From: Glaciecola sp965660815 | GTDB taxonomy: Bacteria > Pseudomonadota > Gammaproteobacteria > Enterobacterales > Alteromonadaceae | Direction of reading: 5' to 3' | Length of the DNA stretch: 64,000 bases | NCBI GenBank assembly: GCA_965660815.1 | Contig: CBFIBG010000008.1 | Coordinates: 11,915-75,914, forward strand | Shown here: piece by piece, positions 15,892 through 24,467 of the stretch | Layout: each line of letters begins with the position of its first letter | Numbering within the stretch: position 1 is the first letter of the stretch | Made by a program: the position numbers and the translations under genes | Notes under the pieces: model-generated | Database searches by the model: none | What the model was told of the DNA's origin: nothing | What the model saw: only the letters and a program-made list of their open reading frames with translations

Positions 15892-18588
15892 ATGATGAAG
15901 TTACAAGCAAAAAAGACAGCCATCGCAGCTTTTGTTGCGTCGCAAATGCTAGCAATACCACAACTTTCCGTGGCTCAAGAACAAGAAGATGAAGCTCAGC
16001 AAGTCGAGTTGATTCTGGTAACCGGCAGTTTCGTAAGAAGAAGCGAAAATTTTGAATCACCATCACCTTTAGCGGTGGTAGACAGCATAGCAATTGATGC
16101 TATCGGGGCGAAAAACATTGCTGATATTACTCAGACGTTGACCATCAATACTGGCGCAGAAAATAACCCTGATGCTTTTACACAAAACGCGACCGCTGGC
16201 ACATCAAACATTAATCTTCGTGGTTTAGGCGTCGCCTCTACGCTCGTATTGTTGAATAACCGTCGCCAGGTAGTCAACGCTCAACAAACAAATGAAGGAT
16301 TAAACTTTGTAGACACTAGTTCACTTGTCCCAATGATAGCAATTGATCGCATGGAAATTGTAAAAGATGGTGCGTCTGCTCTTTACGGATCTGATGCGGT
16401 GGCGGGTGTAGTCAACTTCATTACAAAGCGTAATTACGATGGGGCAAAAGTCACATTAGATTATCAAGATGGCGCTCATGGAAATAATAAAGAGTGGGTA
16501 ATGCAAGGTTTATGGGGAGCTTCTGGTGACAATGGCAACGTGATGGCCGCCTTGAGTTACACTAACAGAAGTCCTTTATTTTTAAGTGATAGAAGATTGT
16601 CTCGTCCACAAGACGACACCTCGGCGTTGGGTAACCCGGGAGCATTCTTTTTTACTCAAGGACCATTGGCCGGCACTCCTATAATTGACCCAGGCTGTGA
16701 GGCTTTTGGTGGCTTTCCTCAGCTCTTAGCCCCTCCTGGCACTGTACCTGGTTTGGACATTGGCTTATGCGGTTTTGATTTCGGTCCGGGCTATTCTTAT
16801 GTTGCTGACGAGTCGAGAGTCAATGCGTACTTTAAATCAGAATACAATTTAAGTGATGCGCTGGTTTGGACTACTGAGGTTGGTGTGGCGAGGAATAGAG
16901 CAGAGCGCGGCGGCGCCCCAAGTTTTCCAAATTTAAGAGGTCCTGTTGTTCCAGCAACTCATCCAAACAATATTTTTGGACAACCAGTCATCTTTTTTGG
17001 CCGAGCAGAAGGCAATGGTTTTGCTCCTGACCCAGCCTATACTGAATCTGATACGTTTAGATTCAACACTGTGCTGCAGGGCGAATTGGAAAACGGTTTC
17101 TGGGAACTCAGTTATACTAATGCGACTAATAACTTTTTATTCCAAGTCGAAGATGTCTTAAATACAGAGTTCAATTTGGCTCTTAATGGCTTCGGAGGCG
17201 CCAACTGTGATCCAGTAAATGGAACGGCCGGTGAAGGTCAATGTGAATATTTTAACCCTTTCTCTACATCCTATACATCTGCGCCCAATTCTCAGTATGT
17301 CATTGACTCGTTTTCGGCCGATCAATTGATTGACTCTGAAGCCAACTTAGAAGTTGTAGAAGCCTTTGCATCTTTTGATGTGTTTGATATGGATGGCGGC
17401 GCAGCAGGCTTAGCAATAGGGTTGCAATACAGAGCAGAAGAGTTGAAACAGGACTATGATAAATTGTCTAACGAAGATAGCTTTTCATTTGTGATAGGCA
17501 ACCCAGATTTTGATGATAATTTGAATGTGTGGGCGGCCTTCGCTGAACTAGCTTTGCCTGTGAGTGAGGACTTGGATGTTCAATTAGCCTTGCGTTTTGA
17601 AGATTACGGTGGCTCAGTTGGAAACACTGTCGATCCTAAATTAGCGGTGAATTACCGTGCGAGTGATTCGCTATCGGTCAGAGCTTCAATATCAACCTCT
17701 TTCAGAGCGCCTTCGATATTTATGCAAAATGGCGGCGCTACAACCTTACAACAGCTAAATGATCCATTAATCAATTCCAACGCCTTTGCGGCGGTAAGAA
17801 CATCTGGTAACGAGAATCTAACGCCAGAAGAATCGCAGGCGTATAATCTGGGATTTTCATTTGAACCTGTCGACGACTGGTCAATTGAGCTGGATTACTG
17901 GAGTTTCGATTTCGAAGATTTAATCATTCAAGAAAGTGCACAGGCGATATTGGCTGCAAATCCGTCAGATCCAGAAAGAATTATTAGAGCGGGTGATCCT
18001 TTAACTGGTCCTCTAGTTCAGGTAAACAATACCTATGTTAATGCAAGTTCTCTAGAAACCTCGGGAGTTGACTTTGTTAGCAGCTATAAATTCGATACAG
18101 ATTCAATAGGAGTGATTGTCCCATCGGTCCATTTAACTTATATCTCTAAGTATGATCTAGTTGATCCGCAAGCTGGAGAAATCGATGGAGCGGGTAGAAG
18201 AAATTTCACAAACATTGGGGTATCTTCGCCAGAACTTAGAGCAAATTTAGGGCTGTCATGGAGAATGAATGCCTACAGTGCAAACGTATTTGTGCGTTAT
18301 ATAAGTGCTTACGATGATGACCAAAATTGCGCAGATGGCAGTCCAATAGCCGCTGGTTGTGGTAGTGCAGGTTTGACAGAAATTGAGGCGCATACAACGT
18401 TCGACGCACAGTTAAATATCGATCTCGGCTCTATTCTAAATACTGAGACCAATTATGTACTAACATTAGGCGGCATTAACTTAACGGATGAAAATCCGCC
18501 TCAGGTATTTACTAATAGTGGTTTTGATTCGAAAGTTCACGATCCTAGAGGCAGACAACTTTATGTGAGATTTGCAGCGGAATTTTGA
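15892..18588 (+). CDS. TonB-dependent outer-membrane receptor (898 residues)
   Basis: Outer-membrane active transporter. Signal peptide at residues 1-29 ('MKLQAKKTAIAAFVASQML...AQ'), then a plug domain with 'NINLRGLGVASTLVLLNNRR', 'IDRMEIVKDGASALYGSDAV' and 'AGVVNFITK', and a long beta-barrel ending in aromatic 'LYVRFAAEF'. The class with 'ILVTGSFVRRSENFESPSP' is the large Alteromonadales/sphingomonad type used for plant or algal polymers, aromatics and lipophilic molecules; it is not a classical siderophore receptor. It is followed by a good terminator. The position next to the LysR and MaoC genes suggests uptake of the compound degraded by this cluster. Confidence 0.92.
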   Translation: MMKLQAKKTAIAAFVASQMLAIPQLSVAQEQEDEAQQVELILVTGSFVRRSENFESPSPLAVVDSIAIDAIGAKNIADITQTLTINTGAENNPDAFTQNATAGTSNINLRGLGVASTLVLLNNRRQVVNAQQTNEGLNFVDTSSLVPMIAIDRMEIVKDGASALYGSDAVAGVVNFITKRNYDGAKVTLDYQDGAHGNNKEWVMQGLWGASGDNGNVMAALSYTNRSPLFLSDRRLSRPQDDTSALGNPGAFFFTQGPLAGTPIIDPGCEAFGGFPQLLAPPGTVPGLDIGLCGFDFGPGYSYVADESRVNAYFKSEYNLSDALVWTTEVGVARNRAERGGAPSFPNLRGPVVPATHPNNIFGQPVIFFGRAEGNGFAPDPAYTESDTFRFNTVLQGELENGFWELSYTNATNNFLFQVEDVLNTEFNLALNGFGGANCDPVNGTAGEGQCEYFNPFSTSYTSAPNSQYVIDSFSADQLIDSEANLEVVEAFASFDVFDMDGGAAGLAIGLQYRAEELKQDYDKLSNEDSFSFVIGNPDFDDNLNVWAAFAELALPVSEDLDVQLALRFEDYGGSVGNTVDPKLAVNYRASDSLSVRASISTSFRAPSIFMQNGGATTLQQLNDPLINSNAFAAVRTSGNENLTPEESQAYNLGFSFEPVDDWSIELDYWSFDFEDLIIQESAQAILAANPSDPERIIRAGDPLTGPLVQVNNTYVNASSLETSGVDFVSSYKFDTDSIGVIVPSVHLTYISKYDLVDPQAGEIDGAGRRNFTNIGVSSPELRANLGLSWRMNAYSANVFVRYISAYDDDQNCADGSPIAAGCGSAGLTEIEAHTTFDAQLNIDLGSILNTETNYVLTLGGINLTDENPPQVFTNSGFDSKVHDPRGRQLYVRFAAEF

Positions 18589-18624
18589 TGAAAGTATATA
18601 ATTAAGGTTGCCTACCTTTGTACT

Positions 18625-18658
18625 AGCCTCCAGCCGTTAAAGCTAGGAGGCTTTTTTA
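18625..18658 (+). terminator. Rho-independent terminator after the TonB receptor
   Basis: AGCCTCC-AGC pairs with GCT-A-GGAGGCT (one bulged A), followed by six T. Confidence 0.88.
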
Positions 18659-18744
18659 TTTTATTGAATTATCAATGATGAAGTATGTCTTAGAGGTGTT
18701 GTCGATAAATGATTATAAAAAATTGAACATGTTGATTAGGAGAA

Positions 18745-19056
18745 ATGATGACTACAGTATTAGAACAAACCGAACTAGAAGAAGCTATAGCGACTTTAAA
18801 TGAAGATTGCGATGGTGAATTATGGCAAGTAATTGACGGTAAATTGACCAAAGAATTTAAGTTTAAAAATTTTGTCAAAGCGTTTGGTTGGATGTCTCAA
18901 ATGGCAATATGGGCCGAAAAGTTAAATCACCATCCAGAATGGTTTAACGTGTACAACACGGTAAAAGTAGAGTTGGTTACTCATGATGTTGGCGGCATAA
19001 GCGAGTTAGATTTTAAATTAGCTAAACAAATGGAAGCCCACAAGGTTAAAGAATAG
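18745..19056 (+). CDS. phhB: Pterin-4a-carbinolamine dehydratase
   Basis: Small cytoplasmic enzyme (103 residues) that dehydrates 4a-hydroxytetrahydropterin, recycling the cofactor of phenylalanine hydroxylase. The active-site signature is 'KLNHHPEWFNVYNTVKVEL', with the two histidines followed by the third in 'TTHD'-like 'LVTHDVGG'. AGGAG precedes the ATG pair at 18745/18748. phhA, its usual partner, is not in the window. In many gammaproteobacteria secG and tRNA-Leu precede the initiator tRNA; here phhB takes that place. Confidence 0.95.
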   Translation: MMTTVLEQTELEEAIATLNEDCDGELWQVIDGKLTKEFKFKNFVKAFGWMSQMAIWAEKLNHHPEWFNVYNTVKVELVTHDVGGISELDFKLAKQMEAHKVKE

Positions 19057-19085
19057 GCAGTCGATAAAAATATTTGTTTTGTTGC

Positions 19086-19113
19086 TTGCATACCGTTTAG
19101 TGACATGTATAAT
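19086..19113 (+). promoter_or_regulatory. Sigma-70 promoter of the initiator tRNA gene
   Basis: TTGCAT (19086-19091), a 16-base spacer and a consensus TATAAT (19108-19113). The start would be about 38 bases before the tRNA. Confidence 0.7.
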
Positions 19114-19157
19114 ACGCACCACTTCGAAGCACATAACGCTTTGAAACCAGTTTCTAG

Positions 19158-19234
<77 letters not shown>

Positions 19235-19241
19235 AACTAAG

Positions 19242-19269
19242 AAAAACACTCGATAGAGTGTTTTTTTTT
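19242..19269 (+). terminator. Rho-independent terminator after metY
   Basis: AAAACACTC-GATA-GAGTGTTTT followed by more T. It ends the tRNA transcript, so rimP needs read-through or its own promoter. Confidence 0.9.
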
Positions 19270-19308
19270 GCCGTAAAATTTGGTTAATATCTATTTATTA
19301 AGATAAAT

Positions 19309-19337
19309 TTGCGATTTTATAAAGCGCCTTGTATACT
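19309..19337 (+). promoter_or_regulatory. Sigma-70 promoter of a candidate small RNA
   Basis: TTGCGA (19309-19314), exactly 17 bases, TATACT (19332-19337). Predicted start 19343-19345. Confidence 0.6.
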
Positions 19338-19342
19338 CTCGC

Positions 19343-19517
19343 TAAATCACGAACTCCCTGTTTGTTTTAATCGGTTTTGATTAAAAGATACTACAAAGTA
19401 GCGTGAATGATAGCGGCATTGAAATACCATCAGCTTGGTATTCATGATGTGGTCACAGTTCATAATATTGAACTTTTCTAAATTAGTATTTTAGCTCCGC
19501 TTGTACGGGGCTTTTTT
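19343..19517 (+). ncRNA. Candidate structured small RNA between metY and rimP
   Basis: About 175 bases between a good promoter and a good terminator, with no reading frame of note. Pairings seen by eye: TCACG (19347-19351) with CGTGA (19402-19406), closing two inner hairpins, TTTTAATC/GATTAAAA (19365-19372, 19379-19386) and CTAC/GTAG (19391-19401). Then AATACCA/TGGTATT (19423-19442), GTTCA/TGAAC (19458-19473) and the terminator stem. An extra outer helix, CGCTA (19340-19344) with TAGCG (19411-19415), begins slightly before the predicted start, so it may be partial. It could be an independent sRNA or an attenuated long leader of the nusA operon. I recognise no known RNA family. Confidence 0.45.
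19493..19517 (+). terminator. Rho-independent terminator of the candidate RNA
   Basis: AGCTCCG (19493-19499) / CGGGGCT (19506-19512) with one G-U pair and a 6-base loop, followed by TTTTT. Confidence 0.82.
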
Positions 19518-19575
19518 GTATTTGTTATTAGCACTTTAGGTGTGGCGTGCTACCAAGAAGTATCGTGGTTGTACA

Positions 19576-19584
19576 TGATATACT
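19576..19584 (+). promoter_or_regulatory. Extended -10 promoter of the rimP-nusA-infB operon
   Basis: TGA-TATACT is an extended -10 element (TGn + hexamer). No good -35 is seen 17 bases upstream, as is usual for this promoter type. The start would be near 19591, about 25 bases before the leader terminator. Confidence 0.55.
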
Positions 19585-19613
19585 CTGTAGTGTGAACAGG
19601 TACAAATAACCAC

Positions 19614-19635
19614 AAGGGCAATTGCCCTTTTTTTA
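19614..19635 (+). terminator. Leader terminator (attenuator) ahead of rimP
   Basis: AAGGGC-AATT-GCCCTT plus a run of T lies inside the 5' leader of rimP. All operon transcripts must pass it. In E. coli NusA limits its own operon through leader terminators, so the same control is plausible here. Confidence 0.75.
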
Positions 19636-19705
19636 TTGAATTTTAATGGGTTGAGTAAGCAAGGTAACGCTTGTGAGCGTGCGACCAAAAGAAACGGAGT
19701 TAGGC

Positions 19706-20164
19706 TTGTCACAGCTTGAAATAAAGTTAACCAATATGCTCGAAGATGCAGTGGCTGCGGTTGGATTTGAGTTATTGGGCGTTGAATTTATAAGGGCGGG
19801 TAAGCATTCCACCCTAAGAGTGTACATAGACTCTGAAAACGGAGTTGACGTAGACGATTGTGCGGATGTCAGTCATCAAGTAAGTGCTATATTAGATATT
19901 GAGGATCCAATCAACACAGAATATAACCTTGAGATATCGTCGCCGGGAATGGATCGACCATTATTTAAACCAAGCCATTACGAACAGGTTGTGTCACAGA
20001 CAGTTTCGGTAAAACTTCAGGTTCCAATTGACGGTAGGCGAAATTATAAGGGAACGTTGTTGAGATGCGATGAACACGGCTTTGAGATACAAGTCGACAA
20101 CCAAACTTTCACACTAACTTATAATAATGTGATGAAAGCAAACTTAGTACCCGAATTTGATTAA
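19706..20164 (+). CDS. rimP: Ribosome maturation factor RimP
   Basis: Cytoplasmic factor for 30S subunit assembly. The conserved core 'DVDDCADVSHQVSAILD' (about 45-62) and 'EISSPGMDRPLF' are diagnostic. Two starts are possible. TTG 19706 has GGAG 6 bases upstream and gives 152 residues that align with the E. coli start ('SQLEIKL' against 'STLEQKL'). GTG 19673 has AAGG at looser spacing and adds 11 residues. I prefer 19706. First protein gene of the operon; nusA follows after 35 bases. Confidence 0.93.
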   Translation: MSQLEIKLTNMLEDAVAAVGFELLGVEFIRAGKHSTLRVYIDSENGVDVDDCADVSHQVSAILDIEDPINTEYNLEISSPGMDRPLFKPSHYEQVVSQTVSVKLQVPIDGRRNYKGTLLRCDEHGFEIQVDNQTFTLTYNNVMKANLVPEFD

Positions 20165-20199
20165 TCTTAACTATACGAAAGTGTAGCAATGAGGCAAAA

Positions 20200-21693
20200 A
20201 TGAGCAAAGAAATACTATTAGTTGCAGAAGCGGTTTCAAACGAAAAACAAGTTCCTAGAGAGAAAATTTTTGAAGCTTTAGAATATGCTTTAGCAAGCGC
20301 AACTAAAAAGAAGAATGAAGGAGATATCGAAGTTCGTGTCTCGATTAATCGCGATAACGGTCACTTTGATACGTTCAGACGTTGGTTGGTGGTTGATGAT
20401 GACCATTTGCAAGAAAACCCTTTTGCAGAAATAACATTGTCAGCAGCGCAGATAGACGAACCAAACATTCAAACTGGCGACTATATTGAAGAGCAGATTG
20501 AATCTATCGCGTTTGACAGGATCACCACACAGACTGCTAAGCAAGTGATCGTTCAAAAGGTACGTGAGGCAGAACGCGCTCAAATGATCGCAGAATATGA
20601 GGATAAAGTCGGTGAATTGGTGACTGGTACAGTCAAAAAAGTCAATCGCGATAATATAATCATTGACCTTGGAAACAACGCGGAAGGCGTGATTTTTCGA
20701 GAAGACATGTTGCCTAGAGAAACCTTTAGACCTGGCGACAGAGTAAGAGGACTTCTATACGTAATCCGACCTGAAGCAAGAGGCGCACAACTCTTTATAA
20801 GTCGTACTCATCCAGATATGCTAGTAGAACTATTCAGACTAGAAGTACCGGAAATAGCGGAAGAAACACTAGAAATAAAATCTGCTGCTCGAGATCCAGG
20901 CGCTCGAGCGAAGATTGCAGTGAAAACAAATGACAAACGCCTTGACCCTGTGGGAGCCTGTGTAGGCATGCGCGGTTCTCGTGTGCAAGCGGTTTCAAGT
21001 GAGTTGGGTGGAGAAAGAGTTGACATCGTTCTTTGGGACGAAAACCCCGCCACTTTTGTTGTCAATGCTATGGCCCCTGCCGAAGTCGCTTCAATTGTAG
21101 TTGACGAAGATGCAAAGTCGATGGACATTGCGGTCGAAGCAGATAATCTGGCGCAAGCCATTGGGCGAAATGGTCAGAATATTCGTCTTGCTAGTCAGTT
21201 AACCGAATGGGAACTGAATGTTATGACAATTGAAGATTTGAACAGTAAGCACGAAGCAGAAAATCAAAAAGTACTCTCTGTATTTACTGATGGGTTGGAT
21301 ATTGACGAAGATTTTGCGATGGTATTAGTAGAAGAAGGTTTTACGACGTTAGAAGAAATAGCCTACGTACCAGTAAGTGAATTAGTTGAGATCGAAGGTC
21401 TTGACGAAGATTTAGTAGAAGAGTTAAGAAACCGAGCCAAAGCGACGTTGACTACCCGCGCACTTGCAAATGAAGAAACTCTTGAATCAGCAGAACCAGA
21501 TCAAGAGTTACTAGATTTACCCGGCATGGAAAAACACGTTGCTTATGTTCTTGCAAGTAGAGGCATAACAAACCTTGAGTTACTAGCAGAGCAGGGTACA
21601 GATGAGATAAGTGACATAGAAGAGTTGACCGAAGAGAAAGCTGGTGAACTTATCATGGCAGCTCGAAACCTGGTTTGGTTTAACGAAGAATAG
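20200..21693 (+). CDS. nusA: Transcription termination/antitermination factor NusA
   Basis: RNA-polymerase-binding factor controlling pausing, termination and antitermination. 497 residues (E. coli 495). Order: N-terminal polymerase-binding domain (1-130), S1 domain from 'GELVTGTVKKVNRDNIIIDLG' (around 137; its end lies beyond residue 150), KH domains with 'DPVGACVGMRGSRVQAV' and 'QAIGRNGQNIRLA', then two acidic C-terminal helix-hairpin-helix repeats ('EIEGLDEDLVEELRNRA', 'ISDIEELTEEKAGELI'). The C-terminal repeats are those that bind alpha-CTD or lambda N in E. coli. 22 bases separate it from infB. Confidence 0.98.
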   Translation: MSKEILLVAEAVSNEKQVPREKIFEALEYALASATKKKNEGDIEVRVSINRDNGHFDTFRRWLVVDDDHLQENPFAEITLSAAQIDEPNIQTGDYIEEQIESIAFDRITTQTAKQVIVQKVREAERAQMIAEYEDKVGELVTGTVKKVNRDNIIIDLGNNAEGVIFREDMLPRETFRPGDRVRGLLYVIRPEARGAQLFISRTHPDMLVELFRLEVPEIAEETLEIKSAARDPGARAKIAVKTNDKRLDPVGACVGMRGSRVQAVSSELGGERVDIVLWDENPATFVVNAMAPAEVASIVVDEDAKSMDIAVEADNLAQAIGRNGQNIRLASQLTEWELNVMTIEDLNSKHEAENQKVLSVFTDGLDIDEDFAMVLVEEGFTTLEEIAYVPVSELVEIEGLDEDLVEELRNRAKATLTTRALANEETLESAEPDQELLDLPGMEKHVAYVLASRGITNLELLAEQGTDEISDIEELTEEKAGELIMAARNLVWFNEE

Positions 21694-21715
21694 GTCAATA
21701 GGAGAATTATTGAAT

Positions 21716-24322
21716 ATGGCAGATGTTTCCATAGAAAAATTAGCAAATGATATCAAGACCACTGTTGACCGATTATTAAAACAGTTTAAAGATGCTGGCA
21801 TTGAAAAATCTGCCAGTGATATGGTGTCTGAACAAGAAAAGCAACAGTTGCTTGATCACTTGAGTAAACAACACGGCAGTGGCTCAGTACAAGCGCCTAC
21901 TCGCATGACGCTACAGCGAAAAACCACTAGCACAATAAGCTTAGGTAAATCGCGGGAAGTTAAGGTAGAGGTCCGTAAAAAACGTACGTACGTAAAACGC
22001 TCTGAGGAAGAAATCAAACGATTAGCAGAAGAAGAAGCTAATCGGAAAGCTGAAGAATTAGCACGTCAAGAAGCCGAACGTAAAGCTGCTGAAGAAGCAA
22101 AAAAAGCGGCTGACGAAAAAGCCAGATTAGCGGCAGAAGCGCGCAAACAGCAAGAAGCTGAGAGAGCTGAGCGTGCCGAGAAAGCCAAAAAAGAAGCTGA
22201 CGAGCGTAAATCAGCTGATTCTAAGTTAACTGACGAAGAACGTCAGTCTCAAGAGCAGGCGCGTTTAGAAGCTGAGCGGATTAAAAAGCAACAAGAAGAG
22301 GAAGCTCAGCGCAAACTTGAAAAAGACGCTAAAAAAGCAGCTGAAGAAGCTCGTAAATTGGCTGAAGAAAACGAACGAAGATGGAAAGAAGAAGAAGAGC
22401 GACGCAAGAAGGAAGAAGCTGAAGAAGTCCATTTGCACTCTAATCGCTACGCTCAGGAAGCGGAAGACGAAGAAGATATGCAAGTTGAAAGAAGCAGTCG
22501 TCGTCGTAAAAAGTCTAAGAAAAATGCTGGTGAAGAATTAAAGCACAGTTTCACAAAGCCGGTCACACCTGTAGAGCGTGTCGTTAAATTAGGTGAGACA
22601 ATCACTGTCGGTGAACTGGCCAGTCGAATGGCCGTTAAAGGCACTGAAGTCATTAAAACCATGATGAAAATGGGAGAAATGGCCACTATTAATCAAGTGC
22701 TAGACCAAGAAACTGCTATTTTGGTGGTCGAAGAGATGCGCCATAAATACGAGATCGTGAATGAAAACGCGCTGGAAGAAGAGTTAATCGCGTCAGCCTC
22801 TGACGGAGATAAAGAATCTCGTGCTCCAGTCGTGACGATAATGGGTCATGTTGATCACGGTAAAACGTCACTTCTTGATTACATTCGTAGGGCCAAAGTT
22901 GCCGATGGCGAAGCTGGCGGTATCACACAACATATTGGTGCATATAGTGTTGAGACTGGCAATGGTCGTATTGCCTTTTTAGACACTCCTGGTCACGCGG
23001 CATTTACCGCAATGCGAGCTAGGGGAGCTACGGCTACTGATATCGTAATATTGGTAGTTGCTGCCGATGACGGTGTAATGCCTCAAACCAAAGAGGCTGT
23101 TCAGCACTCCAAAGCCGCCGGTGTTCCATTAATTGTAGCGGTCAACAAAATGGACAAAGAATCGGCAGACCCGGACCGGGTGAAAAATGAGCTTTTACAA
23201 TTGGAAGTTGTTCCAGAAGAGTATGGTGGTGATTATCAGTTTGTTAACGTATCGGCTAAAACTGGCTTAGGCATAGACGACCTACTTGAAGCGATTAACT
23301 TACAGGCTGAAGTACTTGACCTCCAAGCATTGCAAACAGGGCCTGCTCGCGGAATTGTTATCGAATCTAGGCTTGATAAAGGTCGTGGTCCAGTGGCATC
23401 TGTTTTAGTACAAGAGGGCCAATTGAAACCTGGCGATATACTATTGTGCGGTGAAGAGTACGGACGAGTAAGAGCTATGCGTGATGAACTTGGCAACAAC
23501 ATTGCGTTAGCCGGTCCTTCAACGCCTGTTGAAGTATTGGGATTATCTGGAGTTCCCATTGCAGGTGAGAATGCTCTTGTTGTGCAAGATGAACGTAAAG
23601 CCAGAGAAGTGGCCGCAAAACGCCATTCCAAACAGCGTGAACTTAAGTTGGCTAAGCAACAAAAAGCTAAATTGGAAAACATGTTTGCTAATATGGAAAG
23701 CGGTGAGGTCAGTGACTTAAATATTGTATTAAAAGCCGATGTTCAAGGTTCAATTGAAGCAATAGCAGACAGTTTGACTAAGCTCTCCACTAGTGAAGTG
23801 AAAGTGAACATTGTGGGCAGTGGCGTGGGTGGTATCACCGAAACTGATGCAAGTTTGGCTGCAGCATCCTCAGCGATTGTAATAGGTTTTAACGTGCGTG
23901 CCGATGCAACAGCGCGTAAGATGATCGAAGCTGAAGAGATTGACTTAAGATATTACAGTATAATTTATGAGTTGATAGACGAAGTTAAACAAGCCATGAG
24001 TGGAATGTTGGCTCCTGAGTTTAAGCAGCAAATTATTGGTCTTGCCGAGGTAAGGGATGTATTTAAATCTCCTAAAATTGGCGCGATTGCTGGATGCATG
24101 GTTACAGAAGGTATTATTAAACGTAATAATCCAATAAGAGTACTTCGAGATAACATCGTAATTTACGAAGGTGAACTTGAATCGCTACGACGTTTTAAAG
24201 ACGACGTTCAAGAAGTAAAGAAAGGTATTGAATGTGGGATTGGAGTTAAAAACTACAACGACGTCAAAGTAGGTGACCAAATAGAAGTATTTGAAGTAGT
24301 TGAAGTTAAAAGAGAAATCTAA
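21716..24322 (+). CDS. infB: Translation initiation factor IF-2
   Basis: GTPase that brings initiator tRNA to the 30S subunit. 868 residues. The N-terminal IF2-N domain is followed by a very Lys/Glu/Ala-rich linker (about 100-240) likely to form a long helix, then a second IF2-N-like domain, the GTPase with 'GHVDHGKTS' (377-385), 'DTPGHAAF' and 'NKMD', and the beta-barrel and tRNA-binding domains. Start ATG 21716; TTG 21710 is two codons upstream and better spaced from GGAGA, so either is possible. Alternative internal starts as in E. coli IF2-2/3 were not resolved. A terminator follows. Confidence 0.98.
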   Translation: MADVSIEKLANDIKTTVDRLLKQFKDAGIEKSASDMVSEQEKQQLLDHLSKQHGSGSVQAPTRMTLQRKTTSTISLGKSREVKVEVRKKRTYVKRSEEEIKRLAEEEANRKAEELARQEAERKAAEEAKKAADEKARLAAEARKQQEAERAERAEKAKKEADERKSADSKLTDEERQSQEQARLEAERIKKQQEEEAQRKLEKDAKKAAEEARKLAEENERRWKEEEERRKKEEAEEVHLHSNRYAQEAEDEEDMQVERSSRRRKKSKKNAGEELKHSFTKPVTPVERVVKLGETITVGELASRMAVKGTEVIKTMMKMGEMATINQVLDQETAILVVEEMRHKYEIVNENALEEELIASASDGDKESRAPVVTIMGHVDHGKTSLLDYIRRAKVADGEAGGITQHIGAYSVETGNGRIAFLDTPGHAAFTAMRARGATATDIVILVVAADDGVMPQTKEAVQHSKAAGVPLIVAVNKMDKESADPDRVKNELLQLEVVPEEYGGDYQFVNVSAKTGLGIDDLLEAINLQAEVLDLQALQTGPARGIVIESRLDKGRGPVASVLVQEGQLKPGDILLCGEEYGRVRAMRDELGNNIALAGPSTPVEVLGLSGVPIAGENALVVQDERKAREVAAKRHSKQRELKLAKQQKAKLENMFANMESGEVSDLNIVLKADVQGSIEAIADSLTKLSTSEVKVNIVGSGVGGITETDASLAAASSAIVIGFNVRADATARKMIEAEEIDLRYYSIIYELIDEVKQAMSGMLAPEFKQQIIGLAEVRDVFKSPKIGAIAGCMVTEGIIKRNNPIRVLRDNIVIYEGELESLRRFKDDVQEVKKGIECGIGVKNYNDVKVGDQIEVFEVVEVKREI

Positions 24323-24352
24323 GCTTCATATTAATGCACATGTGAAACGATG

Positions 24353-24377
24353 CGGAGGCCTTTGAGCCTCCGTTTTT
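24353..24377 (+). terminator. Rho-independent terminator after infB
   Basis: CGGAGGC (24353-24359) / GCCTCCG (24366-24372), 6-base loop, five T. It separates infB from rbfA, which in E. coli are read together. Confidence 0.88.
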
Positions 24378-24467
24378 GTCAATGAAAATAAGATTAATAT
24401 TAATGCCTGACAGCCCCTAGCCGGAGTGTTTGTATCGTGGCATCAACAGTTTATTATTGAGTATATA

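Noticed and set aside
19340..19415. Outer helix CGCTA/TAGCG as part of the small RNA
   Set aside because: Its left arm begins before the predicted transcription start; kept only as a possibility, not as part of the called RNA.
22265..22483. Minus-strand frame rich in Phe/Leu/Ser opposite infB
   Set aside because: It is the mirror of the Lys/Glu-rich IF-2 linker; no ribosome site or family.
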